Positions 37,640 to 50,216 are shown, counted from the stretch's first letter. The stretch: 64,000 bases of DNA from Rhabdophis nuchalis (GCA_039707465.1 CM077644.1:216943462-217007461), one strand, 5' to 3'. Notes: a model not told the origin generated them from the letters alone. Translations and numbers: made by a program.

Positions 37640-40600
37640 TTGGCTTTAGTCTGAAGACAGAACTAAGTAATGAAGGACTGAAGAAAATGTGTGCAGACTT
37701 GAACTCCAGCTTGTCTGGAGATGATATTCTCATCCTCTTTGTTTTTACCATATTACCAGTTCTTCTGGTCCTGATTTCAGAATCCCACCCCCTTCCCTGT
37801 CTATATTAATATCTACATCTGCTCTTTATTGAAGTGGCTTATGGAAAGAGTGTGGTTTATGCTAAACAGGATTTGAATATCTATTCAAATGGAAGGCAAC
37901 TTTACATTAACTTTTATTTGCAGAAACAAATAACAAAGGCATTGGCTTCAAAATATAGATTTGATCTACTCAGTAATATATATATATATATGATTGCAAG
38001 TGTGCCCTTTAAGTCTTTTCATTACAAATTCTCTTGGGCTACTTTCATCATAACCAGAAGACCTAATATGTGCAGTTTGATTTCTTAATTAGTTCATTCA
38101 AATAATTAGCAATCTGTATCATTTGAAAAACATCTAGAGAGACACAAATCTACTCTGACTGCGCAAATACTGAAATCTTTTGTTAGCTGGCTTTACTCCT
38201 CCAAGTAAAGTTTGTTCCTATAATCAGCTATTGAGATTATCTTTTTGGCTACCAATTAATTTTTACTTAGCTCCCATTCTATAAAGTATGCGTAAATATG
38301 ATAAAAAGTATGAGTAGAATTCTACTCATATTTGTCTTTAAATATACTTCTATTTCTTTTTAAATATGGAGTGCTGGTTAACAAGGGGCTGCCAGGTATG
38401 ACAGGATGAATGTCATGTATTTCTCAGTATGCAGAAGCAGTCGGAATCTAGCAAATATTCCTTATTCCATTATCAAATGAACCTGATAGTGTATCTCAAC
38501 TGAATTGAAATAATGCAATCTAAAACGAAATGGAGGAAAGTCATGTGATGTAATAAAGGCTTCTCAAAGTATGTGAAGAGCATTTATTTCAGTCAGGAGT
38601 CCTGATATCCGAGGTTTGAGCCAAGGGGGGCTTGTGAGTTTTCTTGATGTGTTCAAGCCACTTAATTCCTTTCTACCAATTACAAACACAGCCAGGATAT
38701 TTGAACAGAATCTTCTTCTATTGACATAAATCTGCCTGTCAAAATCCTCTGTGCCTTTCACTAAGGCAGTTGCAGCATCCAAATTGTGATCTGTTCAGGG
38801 CGAAGCCCATACTAATCTCCCATGGGAGGGGGCATGGAGATTAGTATGGGCCTCTCCTTGAACAGATACATAAATTAACATTTCATCAAGCTCTTAATGT
38901 TTGTCATTTTTTCCCAGGTGTCATTTTTCAGACATTCTGAATGCCAAAATCAGTGGTGTATTTTTTTCCCTTGTTCGTCATGATCTGTGAATTGGGTTTC
39001 CCTCTTTAATAAAAACAACATTCTTTCCCATTCAACCCAGCAGGTAAATCAGAGGGAGATTTTGCAGATTTTTAAAAAGGAAAGAGACTCATTATTTTAG
39101 TCATCTAGAAAATGCCCACTAGGGAATAATCTCTCTCTCTTAATGCCATAAGATACTCAAAGAAAGACTCTGCAGTACTTTTGACCACAAATTGTTCTAG
39201 TCTGTTGCTCCTCATTAACTGGTATTAAGGTGATCCGGGCCACAGTGAAAGAATGTTTCTACCAGCAGTGACTCTTCATCCACTCATCCTTGGTTAGTAT
39301 CAGAATGAGGGCAAAATGGTCTTAATTATATAGCATCCAAGACCAATTATTGTGCATCTATTTTCAGACTGTCAGACCTGGAAGCCATCTTTTACATTGG
39401 GCCTTCAGGCCTGCCACATTTTCTACTGTGGGAAAACGGGAGGGGGGATTATAAGGAGTATGGGAGATATATAGTCAAAATAACATTCTTTTCTCAGAGA
39501 ATCAAGGACGTCTTGCCCTGCACCTGGAGTGGTTTGATAGGGAGGCATTTCCAGTTGGGGTGGTACCTGATTGGACCATGTGATGGACATGTAGGTGCTA
39601 GGCAGGGACTTGGAGTTTCATTTGGGTGGGGAAAAACTGGAAACTTTCAGATTCAGATTTTTCCAGATGTGCTAATATGACGTCTCTAATAAAATGGAAC
39701 TTTGAGGAAACTCAAGCCTTGGAGTCATCTTTTGTTAGGGGGGGTGTCTTACATGGAACCCTGACAAAGACTAAGAGCAGACAACAGCATTGTCCTCTTT
39801 TAGGAAATCAAAACACAGAGAAGGGTCACCCTTTCCAGATGGAGGAAATCTGAGACTAATTTATTAGTTGTTATAAATAAATAAAAAACGTATTTATCAT
39901 TTCCTGTTCCCCTTCCATCTTGCAAATGAGACATTCTCTGAATTTTTAGAATTAAACAGAAAGTGTCCAGGACTTGACTTTGTGCTTAAAAAAAAGAGAG
40001 TGGAAAAACAAATTCATTCTTATAGTTTCACTTGTCACGTACAACTAATTGCTTTGCATCCCATTGCAAATTCCTTTCTCCTCTCAAACCTGATCAGCAT
40101 TCAAAACAGCTAGGCATGTTTTTTCTATATCTTTAACACTTTAAGCATACATATTATGTCCAGATGATGGTGCTATCTTAATTGGTTTGCAGTACTCTAC
40201 AATGTTACCTAAACTTGTCTAATTTAGCATTAAGGTTGGTTGCCATTTCTTCTGCAAGCTTCTCCAGAACTGTCCTTGAACTAACAACCGAGCAGTGCAA
40301 ACACTGCCTAATGAAATATATATAGGTTTACCAGCCACACAGGTTCCCCCCCCTAAAATTCTACATTTTCCACAGCCAGTTCATCTGAATTGCTAGCTAT
40401 TACTTCCATTCCAGTTCTCCTACCTTCCTTCTTCCCAAAGTCCTCCCTGATGACGTCTTAAGACACACTTCAAAAGCCACCCCTTCCACAATTTTTTTCA
40501 TTCTCGCTTAGAGAACTTTTCATATGAAGTCTAAACCATCTCTGCTATGTTTTCCAAGAAAAGATGGCACATACTATAGAATTGTTTTCTCATGCTATCA

Positions 40601-41013
40601 TCCAACTTTTAGAAATTCTCGTCAATAAAATGAAGGCTTGCTAGAATTTAGGAAAAGCACAAAGGCCTTCTATTTTGCTATCCAAATATTAATAGACCTT
40701 TTCAAAGTATAGTTTTGCACCATGCTTATGTGTGCGTTAGACTGTCCACAAAGTAGCAAAATATGAGGCAAGCTTCATATTTTGCACTACTTAGGTCAAG
40801 TGAGTCCACCCACGATCCCCTGAAATCATGGGATATACATTCAGCCCATCATTAAAGAACCTCCAGCCCACAAGCAGCAAGTTTCCCATTCTTTTATAGC
40901 AAGAATTCCACAAATATGAAAAACATTGTTACTTTAGTATTCAATTGGAACTGAATTCTGATATTAAGGGTTCCAAACCCAATGAAATAATGAGAGATCG
41001 AGATCAGAAGAAG
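37640..41013. other. Intergenic DNA with one foldback repeat
   Basis: Apart from the foldback at 38791-38865 and a short TA repeat near 37976-37990, I recognise no gene or repeat. Confidence 0.5.
38791..38865. repeat. 75-bp foldback repeat
   Basis: CTGTTCA...CCCATACTAATCTCC at the left pairs with GGAGATTAGTATGGG...TGAACAG at the right across a short G-rich centre (CATGGGAGGGGGCATG). A 15-base block is perfectly complementary and the outer ends match at 7 bases. Probably a tiny MITE. Confidence 0.75.
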
Positions 41014-41021
41014 TTTGTAGT

Positions 41022-41332
41022 CAGTGGCGGGATTCAAAAGTGTTTACTACTGGTTCTGTGGGTGTAGCTTGGTGGGGGTGGTGTGGTTTGGTGGGGGTGG
41101 CCTGGTGGGCGTGGCAGTGGAAGGATATTGTAAAATCTCCATTCCCTTCCCACTCCAGGGGAAGGTTACTGCAAAATCTCCATTCTCTCCCAATTAGCTG
41201 GGACTTGGGAGGTAGAGAATAGATGGGGGTGGAGCCAGTCAGAGGTGGTATTTATACCGGTTCTCCGAACTACTCAAAAATTCCGCTACCGGTTCTCCAG
41301 AACGGGTTAGAACCTGCTGAATGCCACCTCTG
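41022..41332. mobile_element. hAT-like MITE, family C
   Basis: Ends CAGTGGCGGGATTCAAA and GCTGAATGCCACCTCTG (inverted). The flanking octamers TTTGTAGT (41014-41021) and CTTGTAGT (41333-41340) match at 7 of 8. Interior GGTGGGGGTGG repeats and ACCGGTTCTCCGAACTACTC match the other family C copies in inverted orientation relative to 31672-31886. Confidence 0.9.
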
Positions 41333-43415
41333 CTTGTAGTGGTCCATAAAATTGGGACAATGTCTATTCTCCCAGTCTTGCCACAGATGCAAACATTCCA
41401 AGTTCATCTTTCTATAAGAGAGATACTGAAGTACTTTACCCAAATAATGAGGAACAATAAATAATGGAACTCTGACTTCTGGAATACTCTGACTTCTTTG
41501 AATACTCAAACTCTCCTGTTAATTTTATAAATACATTTTATTTATTAAAATATATATATATATATAAGTATATTTTATCCCCATGACGTGAAGGAGGGCT
41601 GCTTCACATTCTCACCTGTTTCTTGATTTTAAAATGTGTTTAGAATGCAGTTACCGACTTCCCTGGCTCTAATCACTTGTATTGAACTGAATGAAGACTA
41701 CTCATGGGTATGTGTAGACAAAATTATTTATTATTCTCGGAATTTCCAGGATATTCATTACACTTTGCCGAAAAGCTCATGCATTGTGTTACCACCATCC
41801 ACCTATTAATGGTTGCAATACATTCATTTGCTAAGTACTAATAAAACATTGCACTGAGTGCCACTTACAACTTTACACAAAGGTTGTAAACAGGATTAGA
41901 AGCATTGTGGCTTGGGATGAACAAAAGAAGGAAATATGCTTTATTTCATGTGTATTAAACACTGAGCTATCTCCTTGCCTTCTTGAAATAACATTGTTAC
42001 AGTTTTATTAGCTAATCGATAAGACGTAATACAGAATATGGTTATCAACATAATTGCACCCCTGAGAGCTGTGATTACCTTTGGATAACAGCCCGCATGG
42101 GAACTGCTTTATTCTCATTATGAGACAGTTTTATGGAAAGGAGGGAAATGGGCCTTTTTGCTGAAGAAAGAAAGATAGCTGGCTATTTAAAATTAGCAGC
42201 CATTTCGATTGAGCTGATAAATTAACTTCCCCTTATAGATGTCTCAAAGTCAGACAAACACCCTCCTTCCTGCCAATGTCTGTTCAATGACTGGGGAGGT
42301 GGCATATTTATATGCTTTAACTGTAAACATTTAAGTCACATTTCATGTAATGGGGATGCCTTGAGGATAATTAAATTGCAGAGATGAAGAGGATGTGGTG
42401 CAGCCAAATGAACAAAAGGACAGCAATACCCACTGCAACACTCTTGTTAATGCCTCGCATTGCATGGGAAATCTTGAGTACATCCACAGTATCAGGCTGC
42501 AATGTATAATTTCTCTTTAATTATAGAACCAGTTAAAGCTTTTAAAGAGATTTAATTTAATAAAATAGATGGTATACTGTAATGGAAATGATGAAGAGCT
42601 AGTGAAGTCACAAAATGTGTGATCCAGTTAAAATGGACACAAAGTTTTATAAGACACACAAGGTGTTATTTTATAGATTCAACAATTATCCAAAGCAACA
42701 ATGCAACCTATAAAATGTTTGTTCCAGCAAATGCCCTCTGTTACATCCATATACACTTATAGTGGCAAACTATAGAAAGAGAGGAAAGAGAAATGGGCTG
42801 TCATGATAGAATCCAAATTGTACCATTTATATAAATATTTGGGGGAGAGAGAGAAAGGGAGGGAGGGAAGAGAAATAGAAGAAAGAAAGAAACAGGGAGA
42901 GGAAAGAAAAGAAAGAAAATGAAAGAAAGAAAAAAAAGAGAGAGAGAGAGAGAGAGATTTCTAAAAGAAATTTTCTGATGCTACTGAGTTTTCAGCCATG
43001 GCATAATTTTGTCCCTCCAAGCCAGCAGAAATGACCCCTGAATTAGAGCTCTTTTGAGATTGTGATTTACAGTAATTAAGTTCTTTAGACACAGGTTGTA
43101 AGACTACATGACATCTGCTTTAATATGGTTCCAGTCTAATGCTATCTTAAACAATAATCTATGGACAGATGTTGGCTCACTACGAATTCCATGGTGTAAT
43201 TACATCATTGAAATCAATGGCAATATTACAGAAATTGATTTTCAAGGAAATCTTTCTTTTTTCCTAAGCATATATATCAGACACTAAAGTTACACTCCTA
43301 CAGCCACTACCCTGAAATGACTGTCATTAGCTGTGCAGCTATACATAAAAAGATCAGTGCAAAGTACACATATTATCTGTCTCATTCAGCTCAAAGATAT
43401 TTTACCTACTGTATT
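41333..43415. other. Single-copy intergenic DNA; possible regulatory element at 41870-42560
   Basis: After a short TA repeat (41546-41565), the stretch 41870-42560 is free of recognised repeats and rich in homeodomain-type words (TTTTATTAGCTAATCGATAA, GAGCTGATAAATTAAC, TAATTAAATTGCAG). It has the feel of a developmental enhancer. No alignment is available, so this is a guess. A purine-rich (GAAA/GA) tract follows at 42840-42958. Confidence 0.3.
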
Positions 43416-43423
43416 CCATAGAT

Positions 43424-43895
43424 CAGGGGTCCCCAACCTTTTTGGCACCAGGGACCGGTTTCATGTAAAAAAAATTCCACAGACCGGTGGGGGCCTCCAG
43501 CGGGTGAGTCGAGTCACGTGGGCAGCGCGCGTTCAGCAGTCATGTGGAACCCGAGGCAGGAACCCGCGTCTCGTGAGAACGCGACCTGGGGAGGGCGCCT
43601 TGCATGTAACCAGGCGGGAAAGCTGCCAGGGGTCCCGAGCGAAGGATCCTCAGCTGGGGCAGGGAAGGACGGGCTGAGTTCCAGGCAGGAGGGCCTGGCA
43701 GCCCCTTCCCCCCGCACAGGGCCGGGTGGTGCCCCGAACCCCCCCAATGCAGCGTCCCGTCCAGCCACCAGGATAGCAGAGCATTTGCTTCACTTTCCTA
43801 AGAGTTGTGCTACTCTCTCCACCGCTCACTCTGGCCCGGTTACTATCACGCCACGGACCGGCACCGGTCCGCAGACCGGGGGTTGGGGACCCCTG
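43424..43895. mobile_element. hAT MITE, family A, perfect 8-bp duplication
   Basis: Ends CAGGGGTCCCCAACC / GGTTGGGGACCCCTG, flanked by perfect CCATAGAT octamers (43416-43423 and 43896-43903). The interior (472 bp) is GC-rich, differs from that of 28094-28406 and carries no transposase. Open frames inside it are incidental. Confidence 0.95.
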
Positions 43896-44711
43896 CCATA
43901 GATGATATGAAGAAATCTCTCATTTTTCCTGCAATCTGTCAAGCTTGGATTGAATCTCAGGCTTCGCTCCATAGAAAAAGTTTGTTTCTTTGGATAATTG
44001 ACTAACAAAAAGCAACTGTTAGGAGACACAGCTTGTCAGAACTCACATTCTTATTAGGACAAAGACGTTATTTGGGGTTTTTTTTATACAATGTAGTGCA
44101 AAATTAAAAAGTTTTGCAGTTTTAAAGTAGGCAAGTGGAAATATATCTAAAATATTATATCTATACCCAAGCACACATCAGAAAAATTCAGTAATATACA
44201 ATGAATAAGGTTTACAAATGGAATAAAAGTTGCCTGCGGAAAGCACACTTAGGCCAAACACCACCATTTTCACAATTTCCCTGATGGCCAGAGGCATTAA
44301 GTGATAAAACAGGAAATAGATCGGCTTATTGCTTTAAGCTACTTCTTTCAATTAATATCTGTGAAATATCGTGATCTGGGTCAAAAGGAACTTCAACTGG
44401 AGCTCTAGGTTTGGCAATCGATAAATAATAAAGGAGATCAGGTGGTTTTACTACTATAATAGTCAAGAGTTTAAAAATTGCAGTTTATAAGGAAACAAGT
44501 AAACCACCTGTGTTTTGAGGATCTGAAACAAACAAAAGCTAATTCTGTTTCTTCCAGTTTGCAAAATAAGTATATTTATTTCTCAAACATTCTGCACGAA
44601 CTATTTCCATCTGTTTCGTATATCTAATTTGTATTCCAGGTCCTAGTTTGCACTACTCTTTGACTGATTGAACAGGAATCTGATAAATTAACCCTTTTAT
44701 AACATTAACAT

Positions 44712-45134
44712 CAGTGGTAGGATTCAAAAAAATGTAATACCATTTTGTGGGCATGGCATGGTGGGCGTGGCATGGTTTGGTGGGCTTGGCAAGGAGAGGA
44801 TACTGTAAACCAGAGGTTCCCAAACTTGGCAACTTTAAGACTTGTGGACTTCAACTCCCAGCATAGCTGGCTGGAGAATTCTGGGAGTTGAAGTCCACAA
44901 GTCTTAAAGTTGCCAAGTTTGGGAACCTCTGCTGTAAACTCTCCATTCCCTCCCCACTCCAGGGGAAAGTTACTGCAAAATCCCCATTTCCTCCCGATCA
45001 GCTGGGACTCAGGAGGCAGATAATAGATGGGGGCAGAGCCAGTCAGAGGTGGTATTTACCGGTTCTCCAAACTACTCAAAATTTCTGCTACCGGTTCTCC
45101 AGAACTGGTCAGAACCTGCTGAATACCACCTCTG
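44712..45134. mobile_element. hAT-like MITE, family C, host of a nested MITE
   Basis: Ends CAGTGGTAGGATTCAAA and GAATACCACCTCTG. The flanks ATTAACAT and AATAATAT match at 6 of 8. Without the insert at 44811-44931 and one copy of its duplicated octamer it is about 294 bp and collinear with 41022-41332. Confidence 0.85.
44811..44931. mobile_element. Palindromic hAT MITE (family P) nested in a family C MITE
   Basis: Arms beginning CAGAGGTTCCCAAACTTGGC pair with the right arm ending ...GGGAACCTCTG over about 50 bases, with a small unpaired centre. Perfect CTGTAAAC octamers flank it (44803-44810 and 44932-44939). Confidence 0.95.
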
Positions 45135-45205
45135 AATAATATACTGAAGCATTTTCAGGAACCACCTTTAAGGTGGTGCTATGTGCAAGCATCAAACTGA
45201 GTATT

Positions 45206-45251
45206 CAGGTAGGTAGGTAGGTAGGTAGGTAGGTAGGTAGGTAGGTAGGTA
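45206..45251. repeat. (AGGT)n microsatellite
   Basis: About 11 uninterrupted AGGT/TAGG units. Confidence 0.95.
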
Positions 45252-46410
45252 TCTAAATTATCCCAATTTAGAGAACTTTCCATTTCATATATATCACCTT
45301 GTGTGGCTCACAAACATATACAATGTATTTAAAAACCATCAGAAAATTCATTGCAGAGGTAGTCACATCCATCCATAAAAATCAATTCAGCTATTACACA
45401 GGCTGTATCACACTCCCCAAGTTCTTATGTCCATTGACAAAGCCAGGTTTTCAAGGCCTTGCCAAAAGCCAACAGAGTCTGGGCCAAGATGATTGTATTA
45501 TAGTGTGGTCAATAAAGAGAGAATTCCTACACATCTGGAGGGACGGAAGGTATAAAATACTGTTAGTCCTAGGTTTTCATTATTACAGAATACAGTAATG
45601 GAATATAATATAATTTAAATAAATGCACATCAACATTGTTATATTTGCCTGGATTCTGCAGGAGAAAGATTGATGAGTGGAATTGTGTGTTTGGATCACC
45701 TTCTGATGATGCATCTTATCAGCATAATGTTCTGTCCTGTCTGTAGCAACTCTTGAATTTTTTATTTTGAAAAGTGGTCAGGACTGGGAAGTAGATGTCA
45801 ATCTCCAATCGATACCTTCCTTTCTGAATCCACAAATATTGTGGGAAGGTTAAGAAGTGATGTGGATAGCCAGTACTTACAGTAGCTGTGAAATGTCAGT
45901 TTTGAGCTAAAGAAAAATAAGAATGAATACAGAGCCTCATATATCCTAAGAAAAATTTCTAAAGCACTTGAATTCACATAATTCCTTGTTGAAGTATCCA
46001 GTTATATGGATGCCTCATGCAGTATACCAACCATCTGATGTAACATTTCAAAATCTATTGTAAAATCAATTATTGGAAAAATATGCAAGAGTTTGTAGAA
46101 TAATGTGTAGATTAATGCTAATTCTTTTTTTAAATTAATGCTAATTTTCTTTTACCATAAATAAATCGATTATGCTTTTATCATCAACTTCCTATCACTA
46201 ATGCCTTTTGATTAGTGGATTTGGGCAGGTTCCATGAGCTAAACAAGTTTGAAAACCAGGACCCAAAACATGGATCTCTATAAACGGTTTGCTACAGTTA
46301 TGTCAGAAACTATATTTCTCCCAATTCTGGAATCAGGGTTTATGGAATATGGAAAGTTAAAAATATAACATTACAGGATGCAGCATCTCCCCTACATAAT
46401 CTCCTTGTGA
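45252..46410. other. Intergenic DNA
   Basis: Nothing recognised. Confidence 0.5.
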
Positions 46411-46418
46411 GTTCCAAT

Positions 46419-46860
46419 CAAGAGTGGGCTGCTGGGGGTTTGCAGGGGTTCGAGAGAACCTCTAGCTAAGGTTCTGTGCAGTTCAGAGAACCCCTAAATC
46501 CCACTCCTGGCTGGCCCCACACACCCTCTCCTCCCAGGAGTCCCAAAGTGGCCTGTATTGGATACAGGTAAGTGCAGGATGCATGCAGAGGCCTAGGGAG
46601 TGCAAAAAATGGGCCTACTGGAAGTTCGGGAAGGACGGAAATGGGCCCATTTCTGGCCCTCCCTCCAGAGGGCCTCCGGAACCTGGGCAGGCCATTTTTG
46701 CCTTCTCGGAGGCTCAAGAAAAGTGTCCCGAGCCCCAGGAGGGCAAAAATGCTTCTCCCCTGTGGTGAGGGAGAGGCAACTAGGCCATGCCCACTATGGC
46801 TATACCCTCCCAGTAACTGGGCAGAGAGCCCCTTGCTAAAAATTTTGAAGCCCACCCCTG
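46419..46860. mobile_element. hAT-like MITE (CAAGAGTGGG...CCCACCCCTG)
   Basis: The flanking octamers GTTCCAAT (46411-46418) and GTTCCAAA (46861-46868) match at 7 of 8. The right end TTTTGAAGCCCACCCCTG resembles family C. The 442-bp GC-rich interior contains inverted CCTCCGGAACCTGGG-type segments and no transposase. Confidence 0.75.
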
Positions 46861-46868
46861 GTTCCAAA

Positions 46869-47825
46869 TTGTTATTTTCTGTTATTTGGTTTGTAGATAA
46901 CGTTGTGAAAGTTTCTCACATAAAGCCATAAATATGTTCCCTATCATTAATTAAAAATGGTGCTTCTTCTGCTGGCTATACCTGAAGGATACCTACCGGT
47001 AATTCAAGAGCCATTATTATCTCAGAACTGCATAATCCCACCATTTGAACAAATGAGGAGGGGTTGCACATCAAATGCATTTAGTTAAGAGACTTTGGAG
47101 TCAACATTAACAGGCTTGCATTTTACATGCAATGAAAATGCTGGTTCGCTACCCTTTCCCCCCATTTTAGAATTGCTAGATAACAAAGGCGTGAAACAAA
47201 GGAAACAAATTCTATCTATGTCGAAGAATAAATGAATATTGCTATCTTGTAATCCTTTCTCGAATATGTTTGTTCCAAAGGCACCAGGGATGAGAAGAGC
47301 GGCACATTCTATACTTCTTATCTCAGCTTTCAAGGGCAAAAATTGCAAATGAACCTGTGTTCAGAGTCAGTAGGTCAGGCCTTTTGTCCTCAATCAATCT
47401 ACTGTAACAGCATCCTGTATGGTTTTGTATCAAACCAAGTAGATGATGTTACCTTTCTCAATAGGAAAAAAAAATTGCAATTGAAAGAATCTGTCTTTGG
47501 AATAAGCCAGCCATGTGTATCGAGGATTTACATATGTCTAGAAGCACAGTGTTCATTCTGACAGTTTTGCTTCACACCTGATTGCTATCCAGGGGGACAA
47601 TCACTATAGTCTCCATCTACTGTATGGGGAGGAATTGGTCATTCTATTGGTAAAAGATTTCAACTCACCATAATCACTCTGTCCTTGTCATATAGATCCC
47701 TAAACATTTGGTCTAGTGGGCATTCTGGGAGTTTTGAAACCATGCTAAAGGCATTGCCATAAAATGGCTACTATAATAGGCATAAATTATCACAAAGCTC
47801 AATTTACTAGGAGACAAACCTCCTA
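46869..47825. other. Intergenic DNA
   Basis: Nothing recognised. Confidence 0.5.
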
Positions 47826-48120
47826 CAACGTGGGCCTGCACTGGAGCGCCAGAAACCCAAAGCCCAGTTGGCTGGGCGCATGACAGCGCCCAGCTGGTCT
47901 TTGGGTTCCTGGCACATGCATGTGTGCTGGCCAGCTGGTCTTCATGCACGCCAAAACACTGGCTGATCTTTGGGTTTCTGGTACTCCAGAGTGCACGAAG
48001 ACCAGCTGGCTGGTGCACATGCGCACACCAGAAACCAAAAGAGCAACTGGCGATGGCACAAATGCCCACAGAGTTTTGCGTTCCATCTCTGGCACATGTG
48101 CCATAGGTTCGCCATCACAG
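47826..48120. mobile_element. hAT-like family B fragment
   Basis: The right end GGCACATGTGCCATAGGTTC-GCCATCACAG matches the right end of 10624-11018. The interior repeats CAGCTGG(T/C)-TTTGGGTTTCTGG units in alternating orientation. The left end was not found. Confidence 0.6.
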
Positions 48121-48249
48121 TCCTATGTCAACTAGATTCCTTCTAGTACTTCAGCTTGTTTTCTTCAAGGGCATTTCCAAACAAAGCAGACAACTCTTTG
48201 TTTTTGATTCCTGATAGTGTCTACAGAGGACGAAGGCCTCCAAGGGTGC

Positions 48250-48386
48250 TCTTTCAAAAGGCAACTGGCCTTACTTTGTTTTTCCTTGAAGATGTTTCAC
48301 TTCTCATCCAAGAAGCTTCTTCAGTCCTCATCCAGTGAAACGTCTTCAAGGAAAAACAAAGAAAGTCTAGCTGCCTTTTGAAAAAG
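48250..48386. repeat. Inverted repeat with 53-base arms
   Basis: CTTTCAAAAGGCAACTGGCC...CCTTGAAGATGTTTCAC pairs with GTGAAACGTCTTCAAGG...CTGCCTTTTGAAAAAG across a spacer of about 31 bases (CATCCAAGAAGCTTCTTCAG), which has its own small hairpin. The CTTCTCATCCAAGAAGCTTC phrase is a widespread vertebrate repeat motif that I associate with retroelement ends; family not resolved. Confidence 0.75.
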
Positions 48387-48943
48387 CAACTTTGGGACAA
48401 CCATGACATAGATATGAAGGCTTCCAAAACATTCTTAGAACTAAGTGAAGCAGGCATTCCATTTTTAAAAAAAAAACATCTTAAAAATTAAAATAATGTG
48501 ATACACAGAGCCAGTTAATGGGCATAACTTAGAAAAGAACCACAAGAACAGCAAAGCCGTGTTGAGAAGCTGAAAAACCACAGTAGCCCCCAATTGGGCA
48601 GATGTTGCATTTCAATCTCATTTTTTCATAATTTAAGTCACAATGACATGTAAAAGCTCTCAATAAACTCAAATGTAGCAAGCTTTTAATGAAAGATTCC
48701 TTGCTCTTTCCTGCTGTCTACAAATAAATCTCTATAAATAAATAAAATCCTATTTATAAATATCTATTTCCAGCTTGGAAGATACTTTGAATGTATATCA
48801 ATTAAATATATTTAATCTAACTGCACATATGAATCTGGGAATTTGTCACGATTGCCATCTGTTCTGATCTCTTACACTGACTTGAAGAGAGAGATCAGTT
48901 AAGGACTAGCTGTATTCATTTCATATGGTCAATTATAAAGACA
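48387..48943. other. AT-rich intergenic DNA
   Basis: Nothing recognised. Confidence 0.5.
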
Positions 48944-48945
48944 TA

Positions 48946-49438
48946 CAGTGGTACCTTGGTTCACGAACGCTTCTGTTCATGAACAACTCGGTTCACGAAC
49001 AGAAAAGTTCATCAAAATATGCTCCAGTTCATGAACTCCGCTTCGGTTCACGAACAGAAAAGTTCATCGAAATATGCTCCGGTTCACAAACTCCGCTTCG
49101 GTTCACAAACTCCGCTTCAGTTTACGAACAGAAAAGTTCATCAAAATATGCTCCGGTTCACAAACTCCGCTTCGGTTCGCGACCAGAGTAAGTTCAAGAA
49201 TTAAAACCAAAAAAAAGATCAGAACGGATTAACCGGATTTACATTAAACCCTATGGGAAACTGTGCCTCGGTTCACAACCAATTCGGTTCGCGACCAGAG
49301 TCAGTTCAAGAATTAAAACCAAAAAAAAGATCAGAACGGATTAACTGGATTTACATTAAACCCTATGGGAAACTGTGCCTCGGTTCACAACCAATTCGGT
49401 TCACGACCAGAGTCAGTTCATGAACCGAGGTACCACTG
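48946..49438. mobile_element. Mariner/Tigger-like MITE with internal tandem duplications
   Basis: Ends CAGTGGTACCTTGGTTCACG and, inverted, CAGTGGTACCTCGGTTCATG, flanked by TA on both sides (48944-48945 and 49439-49440). The left half carries about three copies of a unit of some 60 bases (GAACAGAAAAGTTCATCAAA plus ATATGCTCCGGTTCACAAAC). The right half carries two copies of a unit of about 115 bases containing AGATCAGAACGGATTAACCG and CCCTATGGGAAACTGTGCCT. No transposase is present. Confidence 0.9.
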
Positions 49439-49440
49439 TA

Positions 49441-50104
49441 TTTCAAAACATTAAACAGTGATTTGGCTATCATTTAAGTCAGGAGGTAAGAAAAAATTAT
49501 TGCTTCCAGCAATGTAGCTGCAGGCTAAGGATTTTTCTGATCTCCATTTCTCTTTCAGCAAAATGTAACTACTGTATAACAAGAAGTAGATTTAAAGACT
49601 ATCAATACAATTAAACCTTACAGGCTATATCTCAACATTTTATGATCAGTGTGTGAAATGTTCTTTGCTACTGAAAAAAAGTAACATGCTTGAAACTGGA
49701 AATCCATGCAGCCATGCTGTCTTGCATTAATCTGATAAGTATCAAGAAGCTTTAAATTACATCTCTGGGTAATTCTTCTTTGCAAGAGTCATGTCCAGTT
49801 TTACGGTAGGATAGAGTTTGAACATCTAACTTGAACTCAGCTTAGGAGCCAAGCAATGAAACAAAAAAAAGAGTCATTTAAAGAGAACTAGTTGTTCAGA
49901 ATTAATATCTTCTCTTTGTGATGACTCTATTAAATGACTGCTAAAATTCTCCCTTCTTTTGTATGATTCTTTCCTAGACAGCATCGCTTCCTCTCATTCT
50001 CTCATCAGATACATTCCTCTCATGTATCTACATCTTCAACTACATCAGCAGTTTTTCTCATTCTTGTTCTGTTGGACAAGAGACAACCAGAGGTGATGTG
50101 TATT
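49441..50104. other. Intergenic DNA
   Basis: Nothing recognised. Confidence 0.5.
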
Positions 50105-50142
50105 GTGTGTGTATGTGTGTGTGTGTGTATGTATAGAGATAG

Positions 50143-50216
<74 letters not shown>
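50105..50216. repeat. (TG)n then (GATA)n microsatellite
   Basis: A TG-rich stretch (50105-50130) is followed by about 20 GATA units (50135-50216). It abuts the 3' end of the Penelope-like element. GATA arrays are well known in snakes (Bkm-type). Confidence 0.95.

Noticed and set aside
43518..43901. 127-codon frame in GC-rich DNA
   Set aside because: Lies inside a family A MITE; no domain.
48946..49438. CRISPR-like spaced repeats
   Set aside because: Repeats are tandem duplications inside a mariner-like element with TA flanks, in vertebrate DNA.
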